Source: an uncultured Bacteroidales bacterium
GTDB taxonomy: Bacteria; Bacteroidota; Bacteroidia; Bacteroidales; Paludibacteraceae
Direction of reading: 5' to 3'
Length of the DNA: 32,571 bases
NCBI GenBank assembly: GCA_944321745.1
Contig: CALUML010000011.1
Location: 1-32,571 of the forward strand
Shown: positions 7,938-15,539 of the stretch, in pieces
Position numbering within the stretch: the first letter of the stretch is position 1
How the letters are laid out: each line of letters starts with the position of its first letter
Notes under the pieces: model-generated
The model's database searches: none
Told to the model about the DNA's origin: nothing
Seen by the model: the letters and a program-made list of their open reading frames with translations, nothing else
Translations under genes and position numbers: made by a program

Positions 7938-8075
7938 CTCACTAGGGAGAGACTGGAGGTGTCACTAGGGAGAGACCGAAGGTGTCTCCCTAGTGAGTCT
8001 GGCAAACTCACCCTAGTGAGATGCCCGGCCTCTCCCTAGTGAGACCTTCGGTCTCTCCCTAGTGAGTTTTCAAGC
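7938..8075. repeat. Six-unit 23-bp phased array with orientation switch
   Basis: Units begin at 7938, 7961, 7984, 8007, 8030 and 8053, exactly 23 bp apart. Units 1-2 begin with CTCACTAGGGAGAG or GTCACTAGGGAGAG; units 3-6 carry the reverse complement form CTCTCCCTAGTGAG at the same phase. Units 2 and 3 therefore form a hairpin across CGAAGGT, and unit 5 contains the perfect small palindrome GAGACCTTCGGTCTC with the next unit. It lies in the 447-bp gap upstream of the histidine kinase gene. No coding potential; function unknown. Confidence 0.9.
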
Positions 8076-8093
8076 CGCTCCCGCAAGTCCCCG

Positions 8094-8162
8094 AAGCCCC
8101 CTTCAGGGGGTTGGGGGTGCTTCGGGAGAGTTGAGGGGGCTTCGGGGGAGTTGAGGGGGCTT
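8094..8162. repeat. GGGGTTGGGGG / TTCGGGGGAGTTGAGGGGGC repeats
   Basis: After the 23-bp array there is one CCCCCTTCAGGGGGTTGGGGG copy and then two tandem copies of a roughly 20-bp unit (TTCGGGrGAGTTGAGGGGGC), the last of which supplies the candidate TTG of the kinase promoter. Confidence 0.75.
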
Positions 8163-8179
8163 TATATTTATTATCTTTG
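8151..8179 (+). promoter_or_regulatory. Bacteroidetes-type promoter of the LytS-LytR operon, with almost no leader
   Basis: TATCTTTG (8172-8179) is a good -7 box with TTG (8151-8153) 18 bp upstream. Only 8 bp separate the -7 box from the ATG at 8188, so the transcript should be leaderless or nearly so. Confidence 0.65.
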
Positions 8180-8187
8180 CAAACGCG

Positions 8188-9240
8188 ATGCGGACACTTC
8201 AATCGAAACATATCCATTGGCTCGTGCACGTGGCGGCATGGGGCGTGCTGCTGGGGCAGCCGTTGTTCTTCACCGGGTCGGGGTCGCGGGAGACCATCAC
8301 CTCGTTCGAGGAGTATGTGCACTTCCTCGTCATGCCCCTGTCGTTCATGGTGGTATTCTATGCCAACTACCTGTGGCTCATTCCCCGCACGCTGTTTTCC
8401 AAGCGCATAGGCCGCTTCGTGCTGGGCAACGTGCTGCTCATCGGGGCGGTGATGCTGGCGGTGCATGTGTTGTCCCGCCACGTGCTGCCCCCGCCGCCCG
8501 ACGCGCACCTGCGCCCCGACCCTTCGTGGCAGGACATGGTGCGCTTCTTCGCGCGCAACGCGGTGCTCTACCTGCTGGTGGCCTGCGTGGCGGTCTCCAT
8601 CCGCATGACGGGCGAGTGGGCGCGCGCCGCCTCGGCCCGCCAGGAGCTGGAGCGGGTGCATGCCGAGGCCGAATTGCAGAACCTCAAGAGCCAGCTGAAC
8701 CCGCATTTCCTGTTCAACACGCTGAACAACATCTATTCGCTCATCGGGCTGGACGCGGCACGCGCCCAGCAGTCGGTGCACGAGCTGAGCCGCATGTTGC
8801 GCTACGTGCTGTACGACAGCAGCCGCCCCCTGGTGCCGCTGAGGGAGGAGATGGACTTCCTGCGCAACTACGTGGAGCTGATGCGCCTGCGCGTGCCCCG
8901 GCAGGTGGACGTGCAGGTGTCGCTGCCCGACGCTCCCCCGGCCGTGCAGGTGGCTCCGCTGCTGTTCATATCGCTGGTGGAGAATGCCTTCAAGCATGGC
9001 GTGAGCAGCGACGGGCCGTCTTACGTGCACATCCGCATCGAGGAGGACGGGGCGCGCCTCACGTGCCGCATCGAGAACAGCCTCTTCCCCAAGGCGGAGG
9101 GGCAGGACCGCAGCGGCTCGGGCATCGGGCTGAAGAACCTGGAGCGGCGGCTGGAGCTGATTTACCCCGGACGGCACACGTTCCAGCACGGGGCGGTGGG
9201 CAACGCGTACATGAGCTACCTGGAGGTGGACCTGCGGTGA
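8188..9240 (+). CDS. LytS/YehU-type sensor histidine kinase
   Basis: 350 residues. Four membrane segments (about residues 10-28, 45-65, 75-95 and 118-140) are followed by a short coiled region and the His_kinase domain: SQLNPHFLFNTLNNIYSLI with the phosphoacceptor H173, then an HATPase domain with the N-box LVENAFKHGV near residue 266 and a G-box GSGIGLKNLERRL. This layout is that of the LytS/YehU group, which works with LytTR response regulators. It should autophosphorylate on H173 and pass phosphate to D56 of the regulator encoded 33 bp downstream. No extracytoplasmic sensor domain is evident, so the signal is probably sensed in or near the membrane. Confidence 0.93.
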   Translation: MRTLQSKHIHWLVHVAAWGVLLGQPLFFTGSGSRETITSFEEYVHFLVMPLSFMVVFYANYLWLIPRTLFSKRIGRFVLGNVLLIGAVMLAVHVLSRHVLPPPPDAHLRPDPSWQDMVRFFARNAVLYLLVACVAVSIRMTGEWARAASARQELERVHAEAELQNLKSQLNPHFLFNTLNNIYSLIGLDAARAQQSVHELSRMLRYVLYDSSRPLVPLREEMDFLRNYVELMRLRVPRQVDVQVSLPDAPPAVQVAPLLFISLVENAFKHGVSSDGPSYVHIRIEEDGARLTCRIENSLFPKAEGQDRSGSGIGLKNLERRLELIYPGRHTFQHGAVGNAYMSYLEVDLR

Positions 9241-9273
9241 ACCACGGTTAATAAGCTGCTAATTATTTGGAGT

Positions 9274-10017
9274 ATGACGAAACTGACCTGCATGATTGTG
9301 GACGACGAGCCGTTGGCGCTCGAATTGCTGGAGAAGTACGTGGAGGCCACGCCCTTCCTCCGCCTGCAAGGGAGCTACGGCAGTGCCCTGGCGGTGCTTG
9401 AGGCCTTGCGCGGCTGCCCGGTGGACCTGCTGTTCTGCGACATCCAGATGCCCGGGCTGAACGGCATCGAACTGTCGCGCCTGCTGCCTGCGGGCACGCG
9501 GGTGGTGTTCACCACGGCCTTCGACACGTATGCGGTGGAGGGTTTCCGGGTCAACGCGGTGGATTATCTGCTGAAGCCCGTCACGTATGCCGAATTTTTG
9601 ACGGCTGCCCGGCGGGCGTTGGAGTGGTTCGAGCTGAAAGGGGGGCAGGAGGCGGCCGCGCCCCCGCTTGCGGACAAGGCTCCCTGCAGCATCCTGGTGA
9701 AAACGGAGTACCGCCGCCAGCAGATAGCGTTGGACAGCATCCTGTACATCAGCGGTCTGAAGGACTATGTGAAGATATGCCTGGAGGGGGAGGCGCGGCC
9801 GGTGCTGTCGCTCATGAGCCTGAAGTCGTTGGAGGGCCTGCTGCCCGCCGGCCGCTTCGTGCGGGTGCACCGTTCGTACATCGTGCAGCCGTCGAAGGTG
9901 CGGGTCTTCGAGCGCAACCACATCGTGTTCGGCAAGGAGCGCATCCCCATTTCGGATAATTACCGGCAGGCTTTTTTCGATGCTTTGTCGGCACAGGCCA
10001 TCGTGCCTCAGGAGTGA
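9274..10017 (+). CDS. LytTR-family response regulator
   Basis: 247 residues. The receiver domain spans residues 1-120 with acidic pocket DDE (10-12), phosphoacceptor D56 in FCDIQMPGLNG, the conserved T in FTTAFDTYAVEGF and the K in DYLLKPV. The C-terminal LytTR DNA-binding domain (about 140-240) includes DSILYISGLKDYVKI and the end motif FVRVHRSYIVQPSKV. It forms an operon with the kinase upstream. Genes controlled by it cannot be read from the sequence; the adjacent efflux operon is a possibility only by proximity. Confidence 0.94.
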   Translation: MTKLTCMIVDDEPLALELLEKYVEATPFLRLQGSYGSALAVLEALRGCPVDLLFCDIQMPGLNGIELSRLLPAGTRVVFTTAFDTYAVEGFRVNAVDYLLKPVTYAEFLTAARRALEWFELKGGQEAAAPPLADKAPCSILVKTEYRRQQIALDSILYISGLKDYVKICLEGEARPVLSLMSLKSLEGLLPAGRFVRVHRSYIVQPSKVRVFERNHIVFGKERIPISDNYRQAFFDALSAQAIVPQE

Positions 10018-10024
10018 GGGGAGT

Positions 10025-10300
10025 TCCAGATTCCAGATTTCAGATTTCAGATTGTTTCCCGCAGATGCCGCAGATTTACGCAGAGAGGTACTCGCTTCTC
10101 GCCCCTTGCCTCTGTTCATAGGGCGATGCCCCACGCTGAGTGCTTCAAGGCCGTTGGCCTTGGATTGAGCCGTTTGCCTTTTCCCGTAGGGCGTTGCCCT
10201 ACGCTGAGTGCTTCAAGGCCGTTGGCCTTGGATTGAGTTGTCTGCCTTTTTCCCTTATACTTTTCCCTTTATACTTTTCCCTTTCTCCTTTCTCCTTTCT
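10025..10300 (-). repeat. Composite REP-like repeat block, copy 2 (inverted relative to copy 1)
   Basis: The 287-bp gap between the convergent regulator and nucleotidase genes is filled by the modules of the block at 5385-5677, in reverse order and on the opposite strand. About 83 bp (10043-10123) match the reverse complement of the 5575-5655 region with only a small indel and one change. It has two units with AAGGCCGTTGGCCTTGG and TAGGGCGTTGCCCTA palindromes, ending in pyrimidine-rich CTTTATACTTTTCC repeats. Confidence 0.85.
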
Positions 10301-10304
10301 CCTT

Positions 10305-11003
10305 CTACAATATCTCCATGAGTTCCCGCAGTGAGCGGATGGTGTAGGTGGGGGCGTTGGCGGGCGGGAGCGGGGTGCCGCGCCAGTTGAAGTAGGCTTG
10401 GTCGATGGAGGCGTTTTGCGCTCCCGCGATGTCGGCCTGGTAGAGGTCGCCCACCATGAGGGTCTCGTCGGGGCGAGCGGCGTTCAGCCGCAGGGCGTGC
10501 TCGAAGATGCGTTTGTCGGGCTTCAGCGCACCCGCTTCTTCGGACAGCACGATGTGGTCGAAGTAACCGGCTATGCCGCTGTTCCGTATTTTCCGGTATT
10601 GCACTTCTACAAACCCGTTGGACACGATGCTCAGCGTGTACCGCCCGTGCAGGTAGTCCAGCACTTCGCGGGCGTGGGGCACCAGCAGCGTGCGGGTGGG
10701 CAGCAGCTCCATGTAGGCTTGCTGCAGGCTGTTTGCCAGGGTGTTGGCTTGCGGTACGTCTGCCTGGCGCAGGGGATGGAGGAAGCGTTCGGCTTGCAGG
10801 AAGTCCTTGGTGATTTGCCCCTCGCCGTACAAGTCCCACAACTCGTTGTTGCGCTTCATGTAGATGCGGAAGAAGTCGTCGAAGCCGGGGAAGAACCGCA
10901 CCAGCCCGAGGCGGTCGAAGGCCACGTGCAGGGAGTTGCGGGCGTTGGCGTGGAAGTCCCACAGGGTGTCGTCGAGGTCGAAGAAGATGTGCTTGTAGGG
11001 CAT
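10305..11003 (-). CDS. YjjG/YfnB-type HAD hydrolase, probable noncanonical pyrimidine nucleotidase
   Basis: 232 residues beginning MPYKHIFFDLDDTLWDF. Motif I is DLDDT (residues 9-13, D9 nucleophile, D11 acid/base), motif II is IVSNGF, motif III uses the lysine in LKPDKRIFEHAL, and motif IV is MVGDLYQADIAGA. The helical cap between residues about 17 and 90 and the LWDF after motif I fit the YjjG/YfnB group, which dephosphorylates nucleoside monophosphates including noncanonical pyrimidines (housecleaning). It is the last gene of the minus-strand group and is separated from the upstream lipoprotein gene by a terminator. A general phosphatase of the same fold is the alternative. Confidence 0.88.
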   Translation of the reverse strand: MPYKHIFFDLDDTLWDFHANARNSLHVAFDRLGLVRFFPGFDDFFRIYMKRNNELWDLYGEGQITKDFLQAERFLHPLRQADVPQANTLANSLQQAYMELLPTRTLLVPHAREVLDYLHGRYTLSIVSNGFVEVQYRKIRNSGIAGYFDHIVLSEEAGALKPDKRIFEHALRLNAARPDETLMVGDLYQADIAGAQNASIDQAYFNWRGTPLPPANAPTYTIRSLRELMEIL

Positions 11004-11037
11004 GGGGAAATTAGTGATTAACGATTAACGATTAGTG

Positions 11038-11077
11038 ATAAAAAACAAGCCGTCACGACGCGGGGTCATGGCGGCTT
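11038..11077 (-). terminator. Intrinsic terminator of the coiled-coil lipoprotein gene
   Basis: On the minus strand a GC-rich hairpin with arms AAGCCGCCATGAC and GTCGTGACGGCTT (11047-11077) is followed by GTTTTTTATC. It lies 34 bp after the stop of the gene at 11111-11971 and before the nucleotidase gene. Confidence 0.85.
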
Positions 11078-11110
11078 GGAAAAGTATAACAAGAAAAAGC
11101 GAATGCTTCC

Positions 11111-11971
11111 TTAGCGGATGACGAGGTACTTGGTAATGCTCCAGAATGCTTCGGCATCGGTGATTTCCAAGGTCTTTTCACCGTTTTCCTTCGTCAGTTT
11201 GTAAGAGGCTTTCGGATGGCTGGAGAGGATTTTCCCTTTCACGTTGTCGGGTAGCTTGATGCTGGTTGTTTCCAGGATGTTGACCTTGGTGAGGTCTTTC
11301 TTGTTGGCACCTTCGGCGAAGAGGGTGGCCTGGCAGCCTCCGGCCAGCACGGCTTTCTGCTTCAGCACCGACTTCTTACCGGCAATGTAGTAGCCCGTGA
11401 AGAGTTCGTCTTCGTATTTGTCAATCAGTTCCTTTTGTTCGCCCAGTTGCTTCTTGGCATCGGCCAGTTCGGTGTTGAGCGCCTTGAGCGTGTTGTCCAG
11501 CGCGGCGATGGTGGAGTCTTGGGCGGTCACTTCGGCTTGCAGCGTGGCAGTCTTGGCGCATTCTTCTTCCAGGAGTGCTTTGACGCGGTCCACTTCGCGT
11601 TGCAGCTTGGTTGCGCGGAAGGCGTTGCGGCTTGCCTGCTTCTTCAAGGCTTCCATTTCTTCCTGGTTGGCTTGCAGCAAGGTGTTGAGCTTGGCTATGT
11701 TGTCGTTCACGCGGGCGTTGTTTTCATTGTTCAGTTTGGTTTTGATTTGCTGCACGTGGTCGGCTTCCTTGTTCATGATTTTGCCCGCGCTTTGACCGAT
11801 GTGGTCGAACACGTACAAGTATTCCTGCACGTCCCGTGCCAGGGACTGCTGCACGGCGGCGATGGAGTCGGTGTGCGCCTTCAAGGCTTTGTATTTGGGC
11901 GATTCGTACCCGCATGAGGCGAATGAGAGCACCGCCGCAAGTGCCAACGATGGGTAAATGGCTGATTTCAT
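11111..11971 (-). CDS. Coiled-coil lipoprotein of unknown function
   Basis: 286 residues from the ATG at 11969-11971, chosen because it gives a clean lipoprotein signal (MKSAIYPSLALAAVLSFASC, lipid-modified C20); an ATG further upstream would place 34 polar residues before it. Residues about 30-200 are strongly helical and heptad-rich (QSLARDVQEYLYVFDHI, EVDRVKALLEEECAKTATL), predicting a long coiled coil in the periplasm. The C-terminal 90 residues form a beta-rich domain (GYYIAGKKSVLKQKAVLAGG...EAFWSITKYLVIR) seen in other Bacteroidetes lipoproteins of unknown role. I do not recognise a catalytic motif. A probable -7 box, TACTTTTA (12019-12026, minus), lies about 50 bp upstream. Confidence 0.8.
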   Translation of the reverse strand: MKSAIYPSLALAAVLSFASCGYESPKYKALKAHTDSIAAVQQSLARDVQEYLYVFDHIGQSAGKIMNKEADHVQQIKTKLNNENNARVNDNIAKLNTLLQANQEEMEALKKQASRNAFRATKLQREVDRVKALLEEECAKTATLQAEVTAQDSTIAALDNTLKALNTELADAKKQLGEQKELIDKYEDELFTGYYIAGKKSVLKQKAVLAGGCQATLFAEGANKKDLTKVNILETTSIKLPDNVKGKILSSHPKASYKLTKENGEKTLEITDAEAFWSITKYLVIR

Positions 11972-12087
11972 AATACTATTTGTTTGATTGTTAGTATTGA
12001 TATTCTTGTTTGCGGGGGTAAAAGTACTACATAACTTTTTATTGTACAACATTTGGGGCAAATAGTTTGACAAAAGGCCTGCTTTTT

Positions 12088-12777
12088 TTATGCTTTGGGG
12101 TCGCTTTTCTCGCTTTTTCCCGCCACGACGATGACAAATTCGCCTCGCGGGGGTTGTGTGGTGAAGTGGGTGGCCAGTTCGGCCAGGGTGCCGCGCACGG
12201 TCTCTTCATGTACTTTGGATATCTCGCGCGACACGGAAGCCTGCCGGTCGCTTCCCAGGTATTCGGACAGTTGCGTGAGTGTTTTGGCCACCCGGTAGGG
12301 CGACTCGTACAGCACCATGGTGCAGGTGTGCTCGGCCAGGGCGCGCAGGCGGGTTTGCCGCCCTTTTTTCTGGGGCAGGAAGCCTTCGAAGCAGAAGCGG
12401 TCATTGGGCAGTCCCGAATCCACTAGGGCGGGCACGAAGGCCGTGGCTCCCGGCAGGCATTCCACCTCGATGCCCTGTTCCACGCAGGCGCGCACCAGCA
12501 GGAAGCCGGGGTCGGAGATGGCGGGCGTGCCGGCATCGGAGATGAGGGCGGTGACGGTTCCCGCCTGGATTTGGCGCACCACGGAGTCCACGGTCTGGTG
12601 TTCGTTGAACTTGTGGTGCGAGTGCATGGGGGTCGTTATGCCGTAGTGCTTCAGCAGCACGGAGCTGGTGCGCGTGTCCTCGGCCAGGATGAGGTCGGCT
12701 TCCTTCAGCACGCGCACGGCGCGGAATGTCATGTCTTCCAGATTGCCGACGGGGGTGGGTACGATGTAGAGTTTCAT
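12088..12777 (-). CDS. rsmI: RsmI, 16S rRNA (cytidine-1402-2'-O)-methyltransferase
   Basis: 229 residues starting MKLYIVPTPVGNLEDMT. The tetrapyrrole-methylase fold motifs are all present: PTPVGNLED at the N-terminus, AEDTRTSSVLLKHYGI, ALISDAGTPAISDPG for SAM binding and the central LPGATAFVPALVDSGLP. The enzyme 2'-O-methylates C1402 in the decoding centre of 16S rRNA. The protein is shorter than many relatives, which have an additional C-terminal domain, but this length is usual in Bacteroidetes. The start is directly preceded by the heptamer array AATYTGA on the minus strand (12780-12812). Confidence 0.95.
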   Translation of the reverse strand: MKLYIVPTPVGNLEDMTFRAVRVLKEADLILAEDTRTSSVLLKHYGITTPMHSHHKFNEHQTVDSVVRQIQAGTVTALISDAGTPAISDPGFLLVRACVEQGIEVECLPGATAFVPALVDSGLPNDRFCFEGFLPQKKGRQTRLRALAEHTCTMVLYESPYRVAKTLTQLSEYLGSDRQASVSREISKVHEETVRGTLAELATHFTTQPPRGEFVIVVAGKSEKSDPKA

Positions 12778-12779
12778 TT

Positions 12780-13070
12780 TTTATTTCAGATTTCAAATTC
12801 CAGATTGCAGATTATTTCCCGAGGTAATTTCCCGCAGATGGCGCAGATTTACGCAGAGAGGTACTCACTTCTCGCCCCTTGTTCATAGGGCGATGCCCTA
12901 CGCTGAGAGCCACAAGGCCGTTGGACTTGGATTGCCTGTCCGCCTTTTCCCGTAGGGCGATGCCCTACGCTGAATGCCACAAGGCCGTTGGCCTTGGATT
13001 GCCTGTCCGCCTTTTCCCGTAGGGCGATGCCCTACGCTGAGAGCCACAAGGCCGTTGGCCTTGGATTTAC
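12780..13070 (-). repeat. Composite REP-like repeat block, copy 3
   Basis: The 317-bp gap between rsmI and ribD holds the block again, oriented so that its heptamer end abuts the rsmI start on the minus strand. The modules are heptamers (12781-12812), TTTCCCGCAGATGGCGC and ACGCAGAGAGGTACTC (12829-12865), CTTCTCGCCCCTTG, and then three units 67 bp apart (landmarks 12887, 12954, 13021) each with TAGGGCGATGCCCTA and AAGGCCGTTGGCCTT palindromes. No gene is seen. Confidence 0.85.
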
Positions 13071-13094
13071 TCTTTCCCCATTTTCTCCTATCTC

Positions 13095-14144
13095 CTATCT
13101 CCTCTTGCCTCTATTATAAAACAGGCACGTATGCCCTTGGTAGTCCTGGGTGGTGGCGGGTGGCAGGGGCAGGGTGGGGGCGGGCACGCCTTGGCCGATG
13201 CGCAGGGGCGACACTTCGATGCGGGCTTCATCCCACAGGCCATGGCGGATGAATTCGCCGAGCGTGTGTGCGCCGCCCTCCACCAGCACGGAGTTGATGC
13301 CGTGTTCATATACATTATATAAAATATGTCGTAGCACGTCCGGGTCACGGAAGTCGGTCTGCACATACTCCAATCCTTCGTGTCCGGGGCGGGGCTGTGC
13401 GGTGTAAACGATGGTGGGCACCGTGCCGTCGCACATGTGCAGGCCGTCGTGCACCCGTCCGCCGGGGTCGATGACGAGGCGCACGGGGTTGCGTCCCGGC
13501 CAATGGCGCAGGGTGAGCGAGGGATTGTCCAGCACCGCCGTGCGTCCGCCTATCAGGATGGCCTGGTGCTCGGCGCGTTCGCGGTGGGTGAGGGTGCGGG
13601 TCAGTTCGTTGGAGATGGTCAGGGGAGATTCGGCGGGCGAGGTGCGCAGGCGGTCGATGAAGCCGTCGGCGGTTTGCGCCCACTTCAGTGACACGTAGGG
13701 CCGGTGCTGTTCGTGGAACGTGAGGAAATGCTTGTTCAGTTCCCGGCATTCCGCCTCCAGCACACCTGTCACCACCTCGATACCGGCCGCTTGCAACTTG
13801 CGGATGCCGCGCCCCGCCACCTGGGGGTTGGGGTCGAGCATGCCGACAACCACGCGGGGAATGCCGCACGACACGATGAGGTCGGCGCACGGTGGCGTTT
13901 TGCCGTAATGCGAGCATGGTTCCAGGCCGACGTAGAGGGTGGAGCGGTGCAGCAAGTCGGGGTCGGCCACCGCGCGGATGGCGTTCGGCTCGGCATGAGG
14001 CCCGCCGAAGTGGCGGTGGTAGCCTTCGCCGATGATGCGCCCGTCGCACACCACGACCGCCCCCACCATGGGGTTGGGGGCCACGTATCCCGCTCCCCGC
14101 CGTGCCAGTTGCAGGCAGCGGCGCATGTATTGTTGATGTTCCAT
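13095..14144 (-). CDS. ribD: RibD, bifunctional riboflavin biosynthesis deaminase/reductase
   Basis: 349 residues. The N-terminal deaminase domain has the zinc site H50-A-E52 in GGPHAEPNAI and C77/C86 in EPCSHYGKTPPC, typical of diaminohydroxyphosphoribosylaminopyrimidine deaminase. The C-terminal reductase domain starts near residue 145 (RPYVSLKWAQTADGFID) and includes SPLTISNELTRTLTHRERAEHQAILIGGRTAVLDNPSL and a late GGAHTLGEFI. It carries out the second and third steps of riboflavin synthesis. No FMN riboswitch is visible upstream; the gene lies 80 bp after the DUF3467 gene on the same strand, with a hairpin between them. Confidence 0.95.
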   Translation of the reverse strand: MEHQQYMRRCLQLARRGAGYVAPNPMVGAVVVCDGRIIGEGYHRHFGGPHAEPNAIRAVADPDLLHRSTLYVGLEPCSHYGKTPPCADLIVSCGIPRVVVGMLDPNPQVAGRGIRKLQAAGIEVVTGVLEAECRELNKHFLTFHEQHRPYVSLKWAQTADGFIDRLRTSPAESPLTISNELTRTLTHRERAEHQAILIGGRTAVLDNPSLTLRHWPGRNPVRLVIDPGGRVHDGLHMCDGTVPTIVYTAQPRPGHEGLEYVQTDFRDPDVLRHILYNVYEHGINSVLVEGGAHTLGEFIRHGLWDEARIEVSPLRIGQGVPAPTLPLPPATTQDYQGHTCLFYNRGKRR

Positions 14145-14146
14145 AG

Positions 14147-14221
14147 AGCTACAAGTACAAGCTACAAGCTACGAGTGCCATGCGGCGTGGCGAAAAACTT
14201 GTAGCTCGTAGCTTGTAGCTA
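14147..14221. repeat. Inverted repeat of GCTACAAGCTACGAG units
   Basis: The spacer between ribD and the DUF3467 gene is an inverted repeat: GCTACAAGCTACGAG on the left (14158-14176) pairs with CTCGTAGCTTGTAGC on the right (14201-14220). Related single-orientation copies are at 14549-14579, 25690-25725 and 31707-31731. As RNA it would form a stem of about 15-20 bp. Confidence 0.8.
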
Positions 14222-14224
14222 AAA

Positions 14225-14533
14225 TCATGCTTCCCCGCCGCCGAAGCCCATGGGGGTAGGGGGCACGTAGCGGGTTTCGGGCATGTTGATTTTGCCGTAT
14301 TGGTTTTCAAACTTGACGATGTTGTCCTGCAAGGCGAACAGCAACCGCTTGGCGTGTTCGGGCGTGAGGATGATGCGCGATTTCACGTGCGCCTTGGGTG
14401 TGCCCGGCATGATGCGGGCGAAGTCAATGACGAACTCGGACGTGGAGTGCGAGATGACGGCCAGGTTGGAGTACGTGCCTTCCGCGACTTCGGCGGACAG
14501 CTCGATGCTGAGTTGGTTTTCTTTCTTTTCCAT
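14225..14533 (-). CDS. DUF3467 family protein
   Basis: 102 residues from the second of two close Met codons (MEKKENQLSIELSAEVAEG), which fits the family start. It has the conserved core YSNLAVISHSTSEFVIDFARIMPG, the VKSRIILTPEHAKRLLFALQ segment and a Gly-rich end (GFGGGEA), all features of the DUF3467 family found widely in Bacteroidetes. It is small, soluble and lacks a signal peptide. Its function is not established. It is transcribed away from prmC, from a shared 124-bp intergenic region. Confidence 0.85.
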   Translation of the reverse strand: MEKKENQLSIELSAEVAEGTYSNLAVISHSTSEFVIDFARIMPGTPKAHVKSRIILTPEHAKRLLFALQDNIVKFENQYGKINMPETRYVPPTPMGFGGGEA

Positions 14534-14641
14534 ATGTCTGTTGTTATACAAGTTACAAGCTACGAGCTACAAGCTACAAGTGCCATGCGGTTGGGTTTTT
14601 CCGCTACCCGCTACTCGCTCCCCGCTTCCGATATTATTCCT

Positions 14642-14649
14642 TATTTTTG
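14642..14649 (+). promoter_or_regulatory. -7 box of prmC, 8 bp from the start codon
   Basis: TATTTTTG matches TAnnTTTG. The ATG at 14658 follows after only 8 bp, as at the histidine kinase gene. No clear -33 element is seen. Confidence 0.55.
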
Positions 14650-14657
14650 CAGCCGTT

Positions 14658-15497
14658 ATGCAACAGATGCTGGCTTACATTCAGGACTCATTGCGGGCAC
14701 TTTACACGCCCGGCGAAGCACGCACCATCGCATTCATGCTGATGGAGCGGGCGACGGGGTTGTCCCACGCTCGCGTTTTGGTGAACAAAGATACGGCTTT
14801 TCCTGCTGAACAGCGAAAACAAATCGTCACTTTCGTGGAAAAGCTGCGGGAGGGCGTGCCCGTGCAATACGTGTTGGGCGAGGCGGAGTTTTATGGGTTG
14901 CGGTTCGAGGTGAACGAGGCGGTGCTTATTCCCCGGCCCGAGACGGAGGAGCTGGTGGAGTGGGTGGAGCGCGATAACCGTTCGCTTCCAGGCGGGTGCT
15001 TGCTCGACGTGGGCACGGGCAGCGGCTGCATAGCGGTGACGTTGAAGCGGCGTATGCTTCCGTGGCAGGTGGATGCCTTCGACATATCGGCCGACGCGTT
15101 GGCCGTGGCTGCCCGCAACGCCCGGCGGCACGGGGTGGAGGTGCGTTTCCGCCTTTGTGACATTTTGCAGTCTTATCCGGGTGACGAGCAATGGGACGTG
15201 GTGGTGAGCAACCCGCCCTACATTCCCGAGCGGGAAAAGGCGCACATGGCCCGGCAGGTGCTGGCACACGAGCCTGCGCGCGCTCTCTTCGTGCCCGATG
15301 GGCATCCGTTGCTGTTCTACGAACATATCGGGGCGTTTGCCTGGCGGCATTTGTCTGCAGGCGGCAGGCTTTATTTCGAAATACATTATGATGCCGGGGC
15401 GGCGGTGGTGGAGTTGTTGCATTCCTTGGGCTTCGCGGAGGTGGAGTTGCGGCGCGACTTGGCCGGGCACGAGCGCATGGTCAAGGCCGTGCGGTGA
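14658..15497 (+). CDS. prmC: PrmC, release factor glutamine N5-methyltransferase
   Basis: 279 residues. The N-terminal helical domain (residues 1-75) ends in GVPVQYVLGEAEFYG, the usual PrmC linker. The methyltransferase domain has VLIPRPETEELVEWV, SAM motif I LLDVGTGSGCIAVTL (about 113-127) and the catalytic NPPY (185-188) followed by IPEREKAHM. It methylates the glutamine of the GGQ motif in RF1 and RF2. The start is taken at 14658, although the Met at residue 4 is also possible; upstream in-frame codons would overlap the promoter box. Confidence 0.95.
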   Translation: MQQMLAYIQDSLRALYTPGEARTIAFMLMERATGLSHARVLVNKDTAFPAEQRKQIVTFVEKLREGVPVQYVLGEAEFYGLRFEVNEAVLIPRPETEELVEWVERDNRSLPGGCLLDVGTGSGCIAVTLKRRMLPWQVDAFDISADALAVAARNARRHGVEVRFRLCDILQSYPGDEQWDVVVSNPPYIPEREKAHMARQVLAHEPARALFVPDGHPLLFYEHIGAFAWRHLSAGGRLYFEIHYDAGAAVVELLHSLGFAEVELRRDLAGHERMVKAVR

Positions 15498-15539
15498 CGG
15501 GGGAGGCCTCCCCAACCTTTCCCAAGGAGGGGCTTTACC

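Noticed and set aside
7938..8075. Possible CRISPR array
   Set aside because: There are no unique spacers: the whole unit is 23 bp, the motif changes orientation and no cas gene is nearby. The same applies to the arrays at 2297-2380, 15540-15727 and 24783-24866.
13131..13158. Possible FMN riboswitch linked to ribD
   Set aside because: The region is inside the 3' part of ribD, and the real upstream region (14145-14224) holds only an inverted repeat without the conserved FMN-aptamer helices.
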